This document shows, piece after piece, positions 26,913 to 39,305 of a stretch of 64,000 nt of DNA (its first letter is position 1; each line of letters starts with the position of its first letter). Both the position numbers and the translations under genes were made by a program. The stretch is taken from contig CAJNOI010000002.1 in assembly GCA_905250115.1 (NCBI GenBank), positions 312,094-376,093 of the forward strand, given 5' to 3'. Under the pieces are notes generated by a model. The model was not told the origin of the DNA, searched no databases, and worked only from the letters and a program-made list of their open reading frames with translations. The stretch comes from Adineta steineri (Eukaryota > Rotifera > Eurotatoria > Adinetida > Adinetidae).

Positions 26913-29900
26913 ATGTCGAAAGCATATAATTTCGATTGGCAAATTGAAGTATCCGCTCGTCTTCTTAAAGGCGATTATTTTGATCGTTGGGATGAAGAAA
27001 ATGGGACGTTAGAACAGAATTGTTTATTTCGTGTTGATAGTTATGGATTTTATATTTATTGGCAAAGTGAAGGACGTGATGGACAAGTTATTGAATTATC
27101 CCAAGTTAGCGATATACGACCAGGAAAAGGTATTTTAGTTTTGAAAAAAAATTTTTATTTATATTATATTTTATGTTCCCTATTAGCTCCAACGGATCCA
27201 AAAATCGGAGCTGATCTTATGTCTAATTCTCTTGTTTACGGTCGAGGTAATATTGATGAACGAACAGTAACTATTTGTAGTGGTATTGATTTTGTACAAA
27301 TAAGTCATACAAATATAACCGGTGCCGATCCTGCTACAGCAAAAGTAATAATAAAAAAAAAATTAATTGAAAATTTTTTTAACTTTGTTTTTGTCTTCTT
27401 CCTTTAGGCATGGATTGAGGGTCTAAGAAAAATTACGCATAATCATAAAGCAAATAATATATGTCCTACAACTATATTACGAAAACAGTTAGTATTTTAA
27501 TCATAACAATTATTTTAATTGATATTGTTATTTTTTTTTTTTAGTTGGATGAAATTATCATTTATGTTAAATGTTAATAAGAAAATTCCTGTTCGAAGGT
27601 AAACAATGATTATGATAACAATAATAATTAAATAAAAATTGATTTTTTCTTTTTCTCTAATTTAGTATTAGTAAAACGTTTGCATCTGGTAAAACAGAAA
27701 AACGTATATTTGAAATTCTAAAAGAACTTGGTTTACCAAGTGGAAAAGTAAAATTTAATATATAAATTTTTTTCTGAAAAACAAAAATTTTTTTTCTTTC
27801 AAATAAAATTTAGAATGATGAAATTGATCCAGCAGATTTTACATTTGAAAAATTTTGTGATCTATATCATAAAATATGTCCTCGTACTGACATATCTGCA
27901 TTATTTGATGAATTATCCTGTGGAAAAGATTATATAACAACAAAACAATTTGTTGATTGGCTTAATGAAACACAGCGTGATCCACGTTTAAATGAAATTC
28001 TTTTTCCACATTATGATACAAATAGTGCATTACGTATTATTGATCGATATGAATTACGTGCGAATTATCGTGATCGTGGTCATCTATCATGTGATGGTTT
28101 AACACGATATTTAATGTCGGATGAAAATGCACCAGTTTTTCTTGATCGATTAGAAGTTTATCATGATATGGATCAACCATTATGTCATTATTTAATAAAT
28201 TCATCGCATAATACATATTTACAAGGACGACAATTTGGTGGTCGTTCAGCCGTTGAAATGTATAGACAAGTTCTATTAGCTGGTTGTCGTTGTATTGAAT
28301 TAGATTGTTGGGATGGAAAAAATGATACGGAACCAATAATAACACATGGAAAAGCTATGTGTTCAGATATTAATTTTAAAGAAGTTGTACATGCTATACG
28401 CGATACAGCATTTGTAACAAGTGATTATCCGGTTATACTTTCATTTGAAAATCATTGTTCAAAACCTCAACAATTTAAATTAGCAAAATATTGTGAAGAA
28501 ATCTTAGGAGATTATCTATTAACAAAACCATTAGATACACATCCAGTAAGTAAAAACAAACGAGTGTTAATTAGATTTATTATAAAAATTTGATTATTGT
28601 TTTAGTATACATAGAATAATTAGAAAAAGAAAGAAAGAAAAAAAAACTAGTAATTTGATTGAAATAAACTTCTTGTGTTGTTTTTTCTTTGACAAACTAA
28701 CTACGTTTGTTGTTTTTTTTATTTTAACAATTTTCTTTTTCTCTTTTACGAAATGAAGATGACTATGATATAATAAAATATTTTTTTTTCGTAAATTTTA
28801 GCTTGAACCTGGTGTATCACTTCCATCACCAAATTTATTGAAAAGAAAAATTCTCATTAAAAATAAAAGATTAAAATTAGATGTTGAAAAAAGTATATTA
28901 TTTGTCTTTATTATATTCATAATATAATATCTGTTTGTTCATAGGACATCTCGAATTATTTCTCAAAGGTCTTGATACCGAAGGAGCTTATGATAATGAT
29001 GATTCAGCAGCTAATGTTGAAGGAGAAGATGGTCCAGTTGCATTTGTGGATACAGTTAAATTACGTGAAGAAGATGATGAAGCACATCCTGAATTAAATG
29101 TTGATTCAAATGATGATGTTAATCGACGTACGATACTTGGTCAATTAGGTATTAAATTTAAAGAAAAAACCAATCTATCACGTGAAGAAGAAGAAGCACT
29201 TATGAATCGTTATCAATACAAAGGTGCAACAACAAATATTCATCCATTATTATCATCACGTGTTAATTATGCTCAACCTATAAAATTTCCCGGTTTTTCT
29301 AAAGCTGAAGAACGTAATATACATTATCATATGTCATCCTTTTCTGAAAATGTTGCTTTACAACATTTAAAACAAAATCCAATTGAATTCGTTAATTATA
29401 ATAAACGACAAATGTCACGTATATATCCTAAAGGTGGACGTGTTGATTCATCCAATTATATGCCGCAAATTTTTTGGAATGCTGGCTGTCAAATGGTTTC
29501 CTTAAATTTCCAAACACCTGATCTTCCAATGCAATTAAATTTAGGAAAATTTGAATATAATGGAAATTGTGGGTAAGTTCGAGAATCATATTTCTTCATA
29601 TGGAAACTATTATTCCTAATTAGTCTTAACGATATATCTATCCATCCATCTATCTATACAGAATAAAATACGTGGTGAATGTTCTATAAAGATTTCTTCC
29701 CTGTTGTGAAGGTCATATACACTATGCATCTGTTGATTGTTTATATTCGAGCGTATTAATGGAAAAAGCGACTAATCTACTTGACTCATTTATTTGGTAA
29801 GAAGAGAAAAAAAAGAGAATAGAACAAAAAAAAAAAGAAGAACTCCCAATCAGCTTGTAGTATTAATATTACTATTAGTATTAGTGTTCGTATTAGTATT

Positions 29901-32900
29901 TGCTATTGATTGACTTTGTTTCTGATGCTGTGCAATAATAAGTGCGATTGCTTGCATACGTTGTTCTTTTACAGAAAGAGAAGAATTAATAGCAAAAGGC
30001 AATGATGATGGACGAAATGAATTACTTTCCATAAGAATTTGTAATTTAGCATAGATTGCATTCTTCGTTGATAAATGTGATAATGTTATATGATTAGTTG
30101 TAATAACATAAAACTGTTCTTGTAGATATTCATTTAAAACAGTTGAACATGACATTAAATTAGCTAATTGAAGACTCTTTTCATATAAACCACGTGATTT
30201 TGCCTGAGGATGTATACCAATACAATCTAACCAAAATTGTGGTCGATCATAATTATTAAATGGAACAGGCATAAATTCAATTTGTGATAAATCATTTTCA
30301 TCGACTGATAAGACTGTATTTATATCTTCAGCATAGCCAATATAAAATGATGAGTGTTTAAATGAATGACGATCCGTCTCATTAAGTACTAATTTTGCAT
30401 GTTTATAAAAATGACTTAACTGATTAATTACATTTATATTAATATTTTCTTCAGTTATATGATTTATATGATAATCTGAACCGACTAATGTTAAATAATT
30501 TGACATTTTTAGTTCTCCATCAAGTTTTCTCATTAGAAAATGTCGTTTTGATGCTATTTCTACTAAATCTTCAAAGGTTTTTATAGATGCTAGTTCTTTA
30601 TCTTTCGAATGATAAATAAGTAGATAAAAACATCCATAGATTGGTATACCATAATACTTTCTATTGTCAGATTCAATCATAGATAATATATTAGAATTAA
30701 TTTCATGAGCATAAGTTATCTCATCTCGATCAAGACTACTTAACCATCCTTGTGATATATAATAATTCATATACAATGTATCGTAAATATAAACATCAAA
30801 ATAATCTTGTGGAATTGTATTATATCCTCCATCCCATACATTGAATGGTAACCAATTTAAACAAATATGTTTATTATCAAGAACATTATACCAATAATGT
30901 TCAATGACTTGACGATTATGCTCTAGATAATTGCTTGCTGCCCATGGAAATAGACCTACATTCAGTGTTATCTAGATATATTTATAAATAATATAGAGTA
31001 TTATTATTATTATTATTTTTTCGAGAATCTCATATTTCTTACAATGTTTAAACTATAAGAAAAGTTATATGGTGATGATACATGTTGTATTTTGTCATTT
31101 TCATTGTCATTAGTATTATTTTGCCCTTGCATGACTTATGTATCCTGCTGCTAGATTGAATAGCACTTGACATAAAATGAAAGTATGTATGTAAGCACGC
31201 ACATACAAAAGAATGGTAGCTGGAGTGAAAGTATTCTTTTTTAAGGTGCTTTTTTTTTGACAAAAAAACATCACGTGATATCTTATGAGTAGTATGGTTT
31301 CTTTTCTCGTTCTTCCTCAACGATAATGATGGTTGTTGACAAGAATGATAAGCAAAATTTTCAGTTCTTATTTGCATTAGACATAGACAATACTTGAAAA
31401 ATCTAGTCATAAAAATAACAATGATTGATCAATCATAATACATTATTGACATATTTGTTTTTCTTAATAAGAAAAAAAAACTAATCATGCAACTTGAATG
31501 AAAACGAGAAATATTAAAAAAAAAATTAAAAAAAAAATGAATAATCAATTATTTATTCTTCTTATTTAGTTATTTATTAAAACCAGATTTTATGCGTCGA
31601 CCTGATCGTACATTTGATCCATATGCTGAAAGTCCAGTAGATGGTGTCATAGCTGCATTTTGTAGTGTACGAGTTATATCAGGTCAATTTTTATCAGATA
31701 AAAAAATTGGTACATATGTTGAAGTTGATATGTATGGTTTACCAGCTGATACAATTCGTAAAGAATATCGTACTAGAACAATTCCAGCTAATGGACTTAA
31801 TCCAAGATATGATGAAAGTGTTTTTGAATTCCGAAAAGTAAATAATAAAAAGAAAATTAAAAATGAAATATATACATATGTATATGTATTTAGATTGTTC
31901 TTCCGGATTTAGCTATTTTACGTATTGCTGTTTATGAAGAAACAGGAAAACTTATAGGACAACGTGTTTTACCATTAGATGGTTTACAAGCTGGTTATAG
32001 ACATATATCTTTACGTACAGAAGGAAATTTTCCTTTATCATTACCAACAATATTTTGTCAAATTATTCTTAAATCTTATGTACCTGATGGTTTATCTGCA
32101 TTTGTTGATCAATTAAATCAACCATTATTAATAAAAAAAACTGAAGATGTTAATTCATCTATTAGCAATTCAGCGGATGGTGGTACAACATCAGGTAGTT
32201 CATCTGCACGACGAGCACGTCCTATTGATTCCAGTTCAACTTCAACACCATCATTAGATTCAAAAGCAACGACAACATCAACTGGTGCTAGTAGTATTTC
32301 AACTAATACACTATCAACGGCAGATACAACAAGTCTTGCATCAACAATTAAATCTAAAACACCAACTGAAATAATTATTCCAATAACATTAGAATATCTA
32401 CGTGAACATAAAAATTTTTGTAAATTAAAACATAAACAAGATAAAGAAATAATATTAATGAAAAAAAAACATGCTAAAGAACAAAGTGTAATTGGTGAAC
32501 AACAATCGAAAATAATGAATAAAGTTAAAACTGAATGTGAAAAATTAACAAGATCACCTATGATAAATAGTGGAAATTCAAGAAAAGATTTAAGGTAAAG
32601 AAAAAACACTACAAAGATAATGAATTATTTTTTTAATACAAAAATTATATCTTCTCGCTACTTCTTAAGCTGTATTTCACATCGCTTACTTAAATATATG
32701 ACACTAAGGTATATTCTAATTGCTCGACTAACATTTATACTAACTCTACTAATATATTTTTAATTATTTTATTTCTTTCATCTATATTTTTAATACATAT
32801 TTTTAGCAATGGCATTAATTCATCTGGAGTAAAAAGTGATCCAAAAGTAAGTCAATAGAATAGTGTTTTGATTTGTATATCAACTTTTTTTTATAAAATT

Positions 32901-34051
32901 AGTTAATGGATTTAATTAATGAACAAAATGTTGAATGGACAACACTCGTACAAAGACAATTGATAGAAATGAATACAGTACGACGACAACATACAAAAGA
33001 ACAATGTGATTTATTACGTCTTTTACTTGATGAAACACAAAAAACACAAGTAAAAGAAATAACTGAAAGACATTTAAAGTAAATAAAACAGTAACAAAAA
33101 CAAACAAAATTTAATTATATATTTTTTTCTGTTTTTAGAGAAAAGAAAGATCTTGAATTAAATCAAGTACGACAAAATATTGAAGATAGTAAACGACTTG
33201 GTTCAGAAAAGAATATAAGAAATAAATCTGAACTTGATCGTCGTGTACGAGAATTAAAATCTAATAATACAAAAAAATTTCTCGAAGAACGAAAACGACA
33301 AATGATGAAACAAGAACGAGAAAAAGAAAATTTAACTAAATCACATGAAACACAAAAAACAACTCTTCTAGCTGAAATTGATAAGGTACTTTTTTTTTGT
33401 TAAAGAAATTAATATCCTGAATAGAAACTTTTGCATTGTGTTTAATCACATTACAGGAAAAGCATATCCAGGGTTACACATAGGATTATTAGATTACATC
33501 AAAACTGAGTATGATATATGATTGTCATGATAGAAGAAAAAAAATATTTATAGTCATATAATAGATGAGAAGATTATTGTCAGTTGGTATCACTCAATGT
33601 TTTTGATCTGAGATCAAATAAATTATGAACGGAAACTGACACATTACATCCTGTTCTTTATTTGTTGATATTCTTATGAAGCACGATTTATTTTTTCGGA
33701 AATTTTACCGGAACAACATAGAATAAGTGATAAAATTTCGTGATCTGTATATTAAATCATCGATTGTGTAAATAAATAAAAAAATATATATATATGCTAG
33801 ATGTTTACGAGAAAAATATAACTAATCATGCAAAAAAAAACAACATTTTGCTCGAAACAGAATTGATAAAATTAATCATATATCTCTATTGTTNNNNNNN
33901 NNNAAAAAATATTGATCGTTTACTTCATTTATATTCTAAGAAAATATTGATCATTTATTTATTTATTTATTTGTTAATATAGATGCTCGAGTACAGTCTC
34001 AATTATCAAGATGAAACACCAATGGCTCGATTTCCATCATCATCTGTATAA
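26913..34051 (+). CDS. PLCB4: Phospholipase C beta (PLCB4/norpA type)
   Basis: A Gq-activated enzyme that cleaves PIP2 to IP3 and diacylglycerol at the plasma membrane. Exons, all with frame-consistent GT-AG junctions: 26913-27129, 27187-27344, 27408-27487, 27545-27598, 27666-27747, 27814-28545, 28802-28892, 28945-29572, 31570-31837, 31894-32594, 32807-32846, 32903-33078, 33139-33385, and 33983-34051 as the preferred last exon. The product has about 1,180 residues. The PH domain begins [10 protein letters not shown]. The EF-hand region precedes the X box, where SSHNTYL and ITHGKAMC hold the two catalytic His. The Y box has [10 protein letters not shown] and [20 protein letters not shown]. The C2 domain has [21 protein letters not shown] long basic coiled-coil tail ends SSSV, a class I PDZ-ligand pattern expected for PLC-beta. 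An alternative last exon lies at 33457-33483. A separate gene is nested in the 2-kb intron 29573-31569. Confidence 0.93.
29850..31132 (-). CDS. Thiaminase I-like (periplasmic-binding fold) protein nested in PLC-beta intron
   Basis: Likely a thiaminase I-like enzyme, which swaps the thiazole of thiamine for another base, or a close relative of the type 2 periplasmic-binding fold. Two exons, 31043-31132 and 29850-30971, are joined by a 71-bp GT-AG intron with the frame kept and give 403 residues, the usual size for thiaminase I. A strand such as [11 protein letters not shown] opens the second exon. [13 protein letters not shown] and [14 protein letters not shown] follow. The Cys near residue 144 stands where thiaminase I has its nucleophile (a Cys within an IPQ-like strand before LFYR). 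No signal peptide is seen, unlike secreted bacterial enzymes, so it may act in the cytosol. The tail is a low-complexity Asn/Thr run. It lies wholly inside the PLC-beta intron on the opposite strand. A bacterial origin by transfer, followed by intron gain, is inference. The family call rests on motif memory only. Confidence 0.55.
33457..33483 (+). CDS. PLCB4: Alternative terminal exon of PLC-beta
   Basis: Nine codons including the stop (EKHIQGYT) follow a good acceptor (TTACAG) and match the phase of the donor after 33385. Using this exon would end the protein without the PDZ-like SSSV tail encoded by the exon at 33983-34051. Either it is a genuine alternative 3' end or it is a chance acceptor. 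Confidence 0.4.
   Translation, partial: EKHIQGYT
33894..33903. other. Assembly gap (10 N)
   Basis: Ten undetermined bases in the last PLC-beta intron, between the two candidate terminal exons. The real length of this intron is therefore unknown. Confidence 0.95.
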
Positions 34052-34839
34052 CGATAATTAATAGTCAAAAAAATAAGCATTCGATTTTCGCTGATTATTA
34101 TATCATCTTTCACTGATATATCTAATCTTGTTTGTACAGTACTAATTCTGAACTATTTTTTTTTCCTTATGTTTTTCGGTGACTTTTTTTCTTCGGTGTT
34201 GTCTTCTACTTTTTATTTTTTCTTCTTCTTCTCCGAACAGTGTGCTTGTATGTGTACACGTATTTATACATATATATACATATATATATATAAACATATA
34301 TATCTCCTGGGTGGTGGGTTTCTACTACTAACACTTGTGAGCTGAAAAATCAAAATAGTCACTCTATAGTCAAACAATATCGGTTTCTTTTTTCTTTTTT
34401 CGTGTTCTTTTCCTCTTTTAAATTTCTAGTCTACCATTATAAAAAAAAAATTATATTAAGAAAAGATCTGAGTACAGTTAATTGATAAAACAGTTGCAAG
34501 TATATATGTGTTGCATCCCATCTGATGTGCTACCGAGTTATTGAAAAATTTGCAAGAAGAATTATAGAAATAAAATATCTTAAACACTAATTAATTTTTG
34601 AAAAAACAAAATATTTTTCTTCGTTTTTTTTTCTTCTTTTCCTATATGTGTGGAATGCAGTTGTTCATATTTATACGATCAATATTTTATGTATGTGTTA
34701 ACAAAAATTCTTTTTTCTTTTTTGTCAATTTTCCTTTTCTCTTATACCCATCTTTTCAATAAAAATTTTTATGAGTAGAAAAAATGAATAAATATCTTTT
34801 AAGCAAAAACAATTGAATTTTCCTTATCAATTTTTGTAG
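34052..34839. other. Intergenic stretch between PLC-beta and SFT2 genes
   Basis: About 790 bp, AT-rich, with TA/CA microsatellite-like sequence at about 34259-34305. It should contain the PLC-beta 3' UTR and the SFT2 promoter. Nothing else is visible. Confidence 0.5.
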
Positions 34840-36309
34840 ATGGAAGCAAAATATTCTCGTTTACAAAGTTTTGTCAATGGATCTAATAATAATAATGATA
34901 ACAGCGGTACGAATGATAATGGTCAATCATGGTCTAGTGCAATATTTTCACGAGATTTATTTCAAACAAATGTAAATCGTGTACAAAGTTTTTTTAATAA
35001 ACGTTCAGATGCTTCATTATCATCATCATCATCAAGTTCAGATGACATGCAAATATTATTACAAAAAGGTGACAATGATCCAATCTTACCAGCATTGGTA
35101 AGATTCTATTTTTGTGCCTAGATGAACTCAAAGAATATTTTATAACAATATGATATAATTTGCTTTTGACAGGAAACGAAGATAAGTGAACTCTAAATGT
35201 ATCTCAAGAGTATTGAAGATTACTTCAGTTTGATAAAAGACAAGACGTTGTCTCAGCATAATGTACACGACAGGAAATCAAAAAAAAAGAAATGATTTTC
35301 ATAAATCTGTAATTTCTTCGCTTCGATCGGCATCATTAATTTCCTTAATAAAAGACTACACTATCTCGAAATTCAATTCTATATATCTTTTATATATATG
35401 TATATGAGATTACATTTTGAAAACTACTAAATTAGTTTTATATTTTTTATTTTATATGATTATTGTTAATCTAGACTCGTAAACAACGTATTCTTGGCTT
35501 TATGATATGTCTTGCATTGGGTGTATTTTGTATGTCATTTGCAACACTTTTTATTCCGGTCATTGTATTGAAAGCAAGAAAATTTGCATTATTATTTTCA
35601 TTTGGTAGTGTATTTTTTCTTTCAAGGTATAAATAGATATACATATTTTAGTTTTTTAAATTTATACATTGAATTAAATTTCTTTTAGTTTTTCAATGTT
35701 ATGGGGACCAACAAATCATTTTAAACATTTAACAAATACTGATCGTCTCCCATTTACTATAGTATATATACTAACACTTGTTGGTACTATATATTATTCA
35801 GTATGGGTAAATATTTTCGATTTTGTTTTTGTTGTTGTAAGATGTCACTAGCTCTCGTGCCTATTCCTATATGAACATTCACCGCAATCTTTCTAAGTAA
35901 TTAGTTCAGTATAAAAGAAAACTTTGGCCGGATAAAAGTTTGTGTCGTAGAAAAGGAGAGACGGTTAGCACTCCCCTTGACAAGGACGGAAGGTCTTCGG
36001 ACCTATACGATAACACCAGGCAAGGCATGGCGGCTAGCACCCGCCACCTGGCTCGATTTTTTTTTAAATTTCCTCATTAATTTATTTTAGGTTAAAAGTT
36101 ATTTCTTTACAATTATCTTTGCTCTTTTACAATTTGGTGCTCTTGTTTGGTAAATAATTATTCTATTTTTACTATGTTTTTATATAAATTTATTTTTATT
36201 TAGGTATGTTGTTTCATATATTCCTGGTGGTACACGTGGCTTAAAGTTTTTCTCAAAACTTTTCTATACATTCATTTCAAAAACTGTAACAACAACATTA
36301 TCAGTTTAA
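34840..36309 (+). CDS. SFT2 domain vesicle transport protein
   Basis: A Golgi four-pass membrane protein of the SFT2/Got1 type, involved in retrograde transport to the Golgi. Five exons, 34840-35097, 35475-35626, 35689-35806, 36091-36149 and 36204-36309, keep the frame and give 230 residues. The soluble N-terminus is Ser/Asn-rich. The hallmark start of the membrane domain is TRKQRILGFMICLALGVFC. Four hydrophobic spans follow, around FATLFIPVIVL, FALLFSFGSVFFLSS, TIVYILTLVGTIYY and FFTIIFALLQFGALVWYVVS. The segment between the second and third, FSMLWGPTNHFKHL, fits the conserved loop of SFT2 proteins. The length fits SFT2D family members with an extended N-terminus. The third intron (35807-36090) carries a structured insert, described separately. 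An AATAAA signal lies about 80 bp after the stop. Confidence 0.88.
35930..36065 (+). repeat. Structured, GC-richer insert: tRNA-related SINE or small RNA candidate
   Basis: Inside the third SFT2 intron is a block with four hairpins in a row and a closing T-tract. Pairings seen: GGAG 35955-35958 with CTCC 35971-35974, where the loop holds the tRNA D-arm-like GGTTAGCA; CCTT 35975-35978 with AAGG 35982-35985; AGGTC 35991-35995 with GACCT 36000-36004 over a TTCG tetraloop; and CCAGG 36016-36020 with CCTGG 36047-36051, enclosing GGCGG 36029-36033 with CCGCC 36041-36045. Nine T follow at 36057-36065, as in Pol III terminators. GGTTAGCACTC resembles the D arm of several tRNAs, but no complete tRNA can be drawn. 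A TCGATTTT-like sequence occurs on both sides (about 35817 and 36053) and could be a target duplication. Confidence 0.45.
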
Positions 36310-36444
36310 AACTGAAAAAGCATTTTTTTCTCGTTCATTTTATTGTAAAGTTTTTGTTGTTTATTATTATTAATTATGAATTTACATTGAATAAAAGAAA
36401 AGAATATGTTATAGAAAAAATGAATCATATTTTATTTTCAAGAT

Positions 36445-37287
36445 ATGTTCATTCAATCTTGTCTTCCAAAAACAATTTCGAATAGTCATTTGATTATTTC
36501 CGTCCGAACATTTAAACGTTTTGGAGAATATGTTAAAAGTTATGGTTATCAACCAAAACATTATCAAGGAGGTATTTTAATTTTTCTATTATTTATTATA
36601 GTGAAAATGAAAAACTATTTTTACTTTTTGTTCTTAGGTTATCTTCCACGAGCATCACATTTGAAAGATCCACCTGATTATTTACCACCATTTATTGATC
36701 CAAAAGACTGGACTTTAGAAGCAGCTACATTTGGACAGAATGATTATATTGGTAAGTAAATTTTTGTTGATTATAAAAGAATGAAAATTATATTTTGAAA
36801 AATTCAGCATCCAGTTAATGAGAATTTAAAAGGTCTTTCAAGCATTATGTAAAGGATGTGATAAGTTATCTATTTCTTAATCAAGATATTCGAGTTTGAA
36901 TATGGCTTCTTCGTAAGAACTCAAAAGTAATCCATCAGAGGAGAAAAGAGATAATATAAATATATGCTAATATTGTATTTACATATAAAATTTATTCTAG
37001 ATATTCTTGGTGATGAAAATGTTGAACATTGGCAATTAGTTCGTAATGCTCCGTTTTGGTTACGTGGTTTTCAAGGTAATGAATTACAACATTTATTACG
37101 TCGACTAAAATTTCAAGGGAAATATTTGGAAGAAAATCAACCTCAACGCTATTCAGATTTAATCACACGTATTCGTTTTCTTATGTTTAAAATTAATTTT
37201 AAACATTATAAACGACCATGGCTTATGCGTCCAACTGTTGGTCCAAATGAACCATTGCCTGATTATTATGACCCACGTTCAAGTTAA
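36445..37287 (+). CDS. MRPL51: Mitochondrial large-subunit ribosomal protein mL51
   Basis: A structural protein of the mitochondrial 39S ribosomal subunit. Three exons, 36445-36571, 36638-36751 and 37001-37287, keep the frame and give 175 residues. The N-terminus is basic with few acidic residues, as expected of an import signal (SVRTFKRFGEYVKSYGY). The signature of mL51 is clear: LPRASHLKDPP, then FGQNDYIDILGDE across the last junction, then APFWLRGFQGNELQHLLRRLK. The protein is somewhat longer than vertebrate mL51. Its 3' end is 78 bp from the 3' end of the convergent methyltransferase gene. Confidence 0.85.
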
Positions 37288-37365
37288 AAGAGAATTAGGA
37301 ACAAATAATTTGTTTGTTTTTTTTCTTTGTTATTATTAGAATAAAATTTAAAAAAAAAAGCATTC

Positions 37366-38519
37366 TCAAATTGTCTTTAATTTTACTACAGGTTTGAGTG
37401 TACGTGGTGATTCACCGATATCAGGTCGTTGAACATAATGAGAGTAGGTATCAGTCTGAGGTAATTGACTTAAATTATAATATATTGTAACATTAGCATA
37501 TGGTTGCTTCATTTTGAATATTTTTCGTATATTTTGTAAGTGTGTAAAACCAATACAAGTGAAACCAAACGAATCAAACATTAAGTGAAGATAAACATGC
37601 TCTGGATATACAGAAGGATCTGATCTAGATGACCATTCAACATCCCATCTATTAGCTAATAATAATGTATTATCAACAACTAATTTTCGAAGAAATCTTG
37701 TTTCAAAACCAGGCATAGTTAATCTAATATGCACTTTTGTATTATTTAAAGTAACTAAATTGGAAAGCCATGATGAAAAATCGATAGCATCTAATTCGAC
37801 TACACTTTGCGTATCTTCTAAACAAAAGAAAAAAGACAAACAGAACTGATATATCATCTATCACGATATTGAGATAAATCAGATAATCTGAATTTCTTAC
37901 CAGTTTTATTATTATATATTCCACTTTTTTGTCCTCGATTAATTTGATAAGAAATTTTTCCATTATATATCCAAACAACTTTAGGAATAATAAATATATT
38001 ATAATCTCGATATTTTGCTTGTGATAATTTTTGTTTACATAATTGATAATTAATTGGATCAGGTTCAAATGTAATTATATCATATAATATACTTTGTGGA
38101 GTAAAATAAATAAAATGTTCAATTGCTTCACCATTAAAACAACCGATATCAATATAAATATAATGTATCTTATTTCTATAAATATTATAAGTCATACTTT
38201 CATTTTCTGATAAATATTTTAATCTATGAACGTCATAGGTTTGAAGTATTTCTGGATATGTTGATATTGAAAAACTTCTAATTAAATGTATAATAAAAAA
38301 TAGAAACAAAACACATACGCAATTAAATACAGAACAAAATCGGCAGAAATAATTATGTTTTTGATAGGTGCGATTCTTCTTGTTATGTAAATTTGCTATT
38401 GAATATTTGTCACCTTTAAGTGTATAGAATGATATTAAAATCAGTTTCCAAAGATAATCTGTATAATTAAGAATAGTATTCAATCGATTATTATACATAT
38501 AAAAAGATTGAAGCAACAA
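37366..38519 (-). CDS. FkbM-family methyltransferase, membrane-anchored
   Basis: A SAM-dependent methyltransferase of the FkbM (Methyltransf_21) type. Two exons, 37901-38519 and 37366-37817, join in frame and give 356 residues. A hydrophobic stretch around VFNCVCVLFLFFIIHLI gives a type II anchor. The SAM-binding motif I is IDIGCFNGEAIEHF. The following acidic strand end ITFEPDP is typical of FkbM proteins, and VVELDAIDFSSWL corresponds to the conserved late IDFS motif. FkbM domains methylate sugar or small-molecule hydroxyls, but the substrate here is unknown. FkbM genes are frequent in bdelloids and may include acquired ones; origin is not decided here. The start at 38519 is the first Met of the open frame, and a start closer to the anchor is possible. 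Confidence 0.75.
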
Positions 38520-39305
38520 GCGTTTATTGTAATAGAGATATGGTTTAATAGAAAAGAGAGAAAAGTTAGTCCTTGTTTTTCATTTTTTTCTCTTGACTCT
38601 GCTTATTGATGACATCGTCACTCTTTTAGTTACACATCATTGCAAGGTACACTTTTTCGATTGTCCTTAATATAACACTTCATAGAACACAAAATATGGA
38701 TTTTTTCCAAATTTTAGTTAGTTATGCATCATTGAAAGATATGAAGCGTTAAAAGTGCACGATAGAATGACTGAAAACATGTATCTAATCTATATTATAC
38801 TTCCGACTAATGATATTCAATATTATCACAATTATCATCAATTTATCATGTGTTTTTCTAACATCGTTAAAATTACGCACTCGGTGTATTTATCTATGAA
38901 TCATAAAATCCATGACATATAACACATATGATAAACGTTGCATGATAATTTTTATTCTATACATGTCTTCGTTCAAGAACATGTATCGTATCATATTCTA
39001 TCAGAATTACAAAAGTAAATTGCTTGAATTACTCGTCATTTTTCAATAGATTATTAACGTTGAAAATATATTATAAGAAATATATATGATTGTTTCAAAT
39101 ATCCTTGTTTTATTACAAATTCTCATTCAGTTCGTATAACTGAATGAACATACATTCAAAACTAAAAATAATATAAAATGTCTGCCATAATTGTTTATTC
39201 TTTTTCATTCATACATATTAAAAACAAAACAACATGAAATTGAATAATAAATTTTTCTATTTTATTTTATCTTTGTGGTTGGTTTCTTTTTGTATCTGTT
39301 CATAC
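38520..39305. other. Intergenic region, no gene seen
   Basis: About 790 bp of AT-rich sequence between two minus-strand genes. No open frame, repeat or RNA fold is supported. Confidence 0.5.

Noticed and set aside
32118-32609. A 163-codon minus-strand frame with hydrophobic stretches
   Set aside because: It is the antisense shadow of the PLC-beta exon 31894-32594, whose own frame is conserved.
35941-36020. A complete tRNA gene
   Set aside because: D-arm-like and T-arm-like pieces are present, but no acceptor stem or seven-base anticodon loop can be formed.
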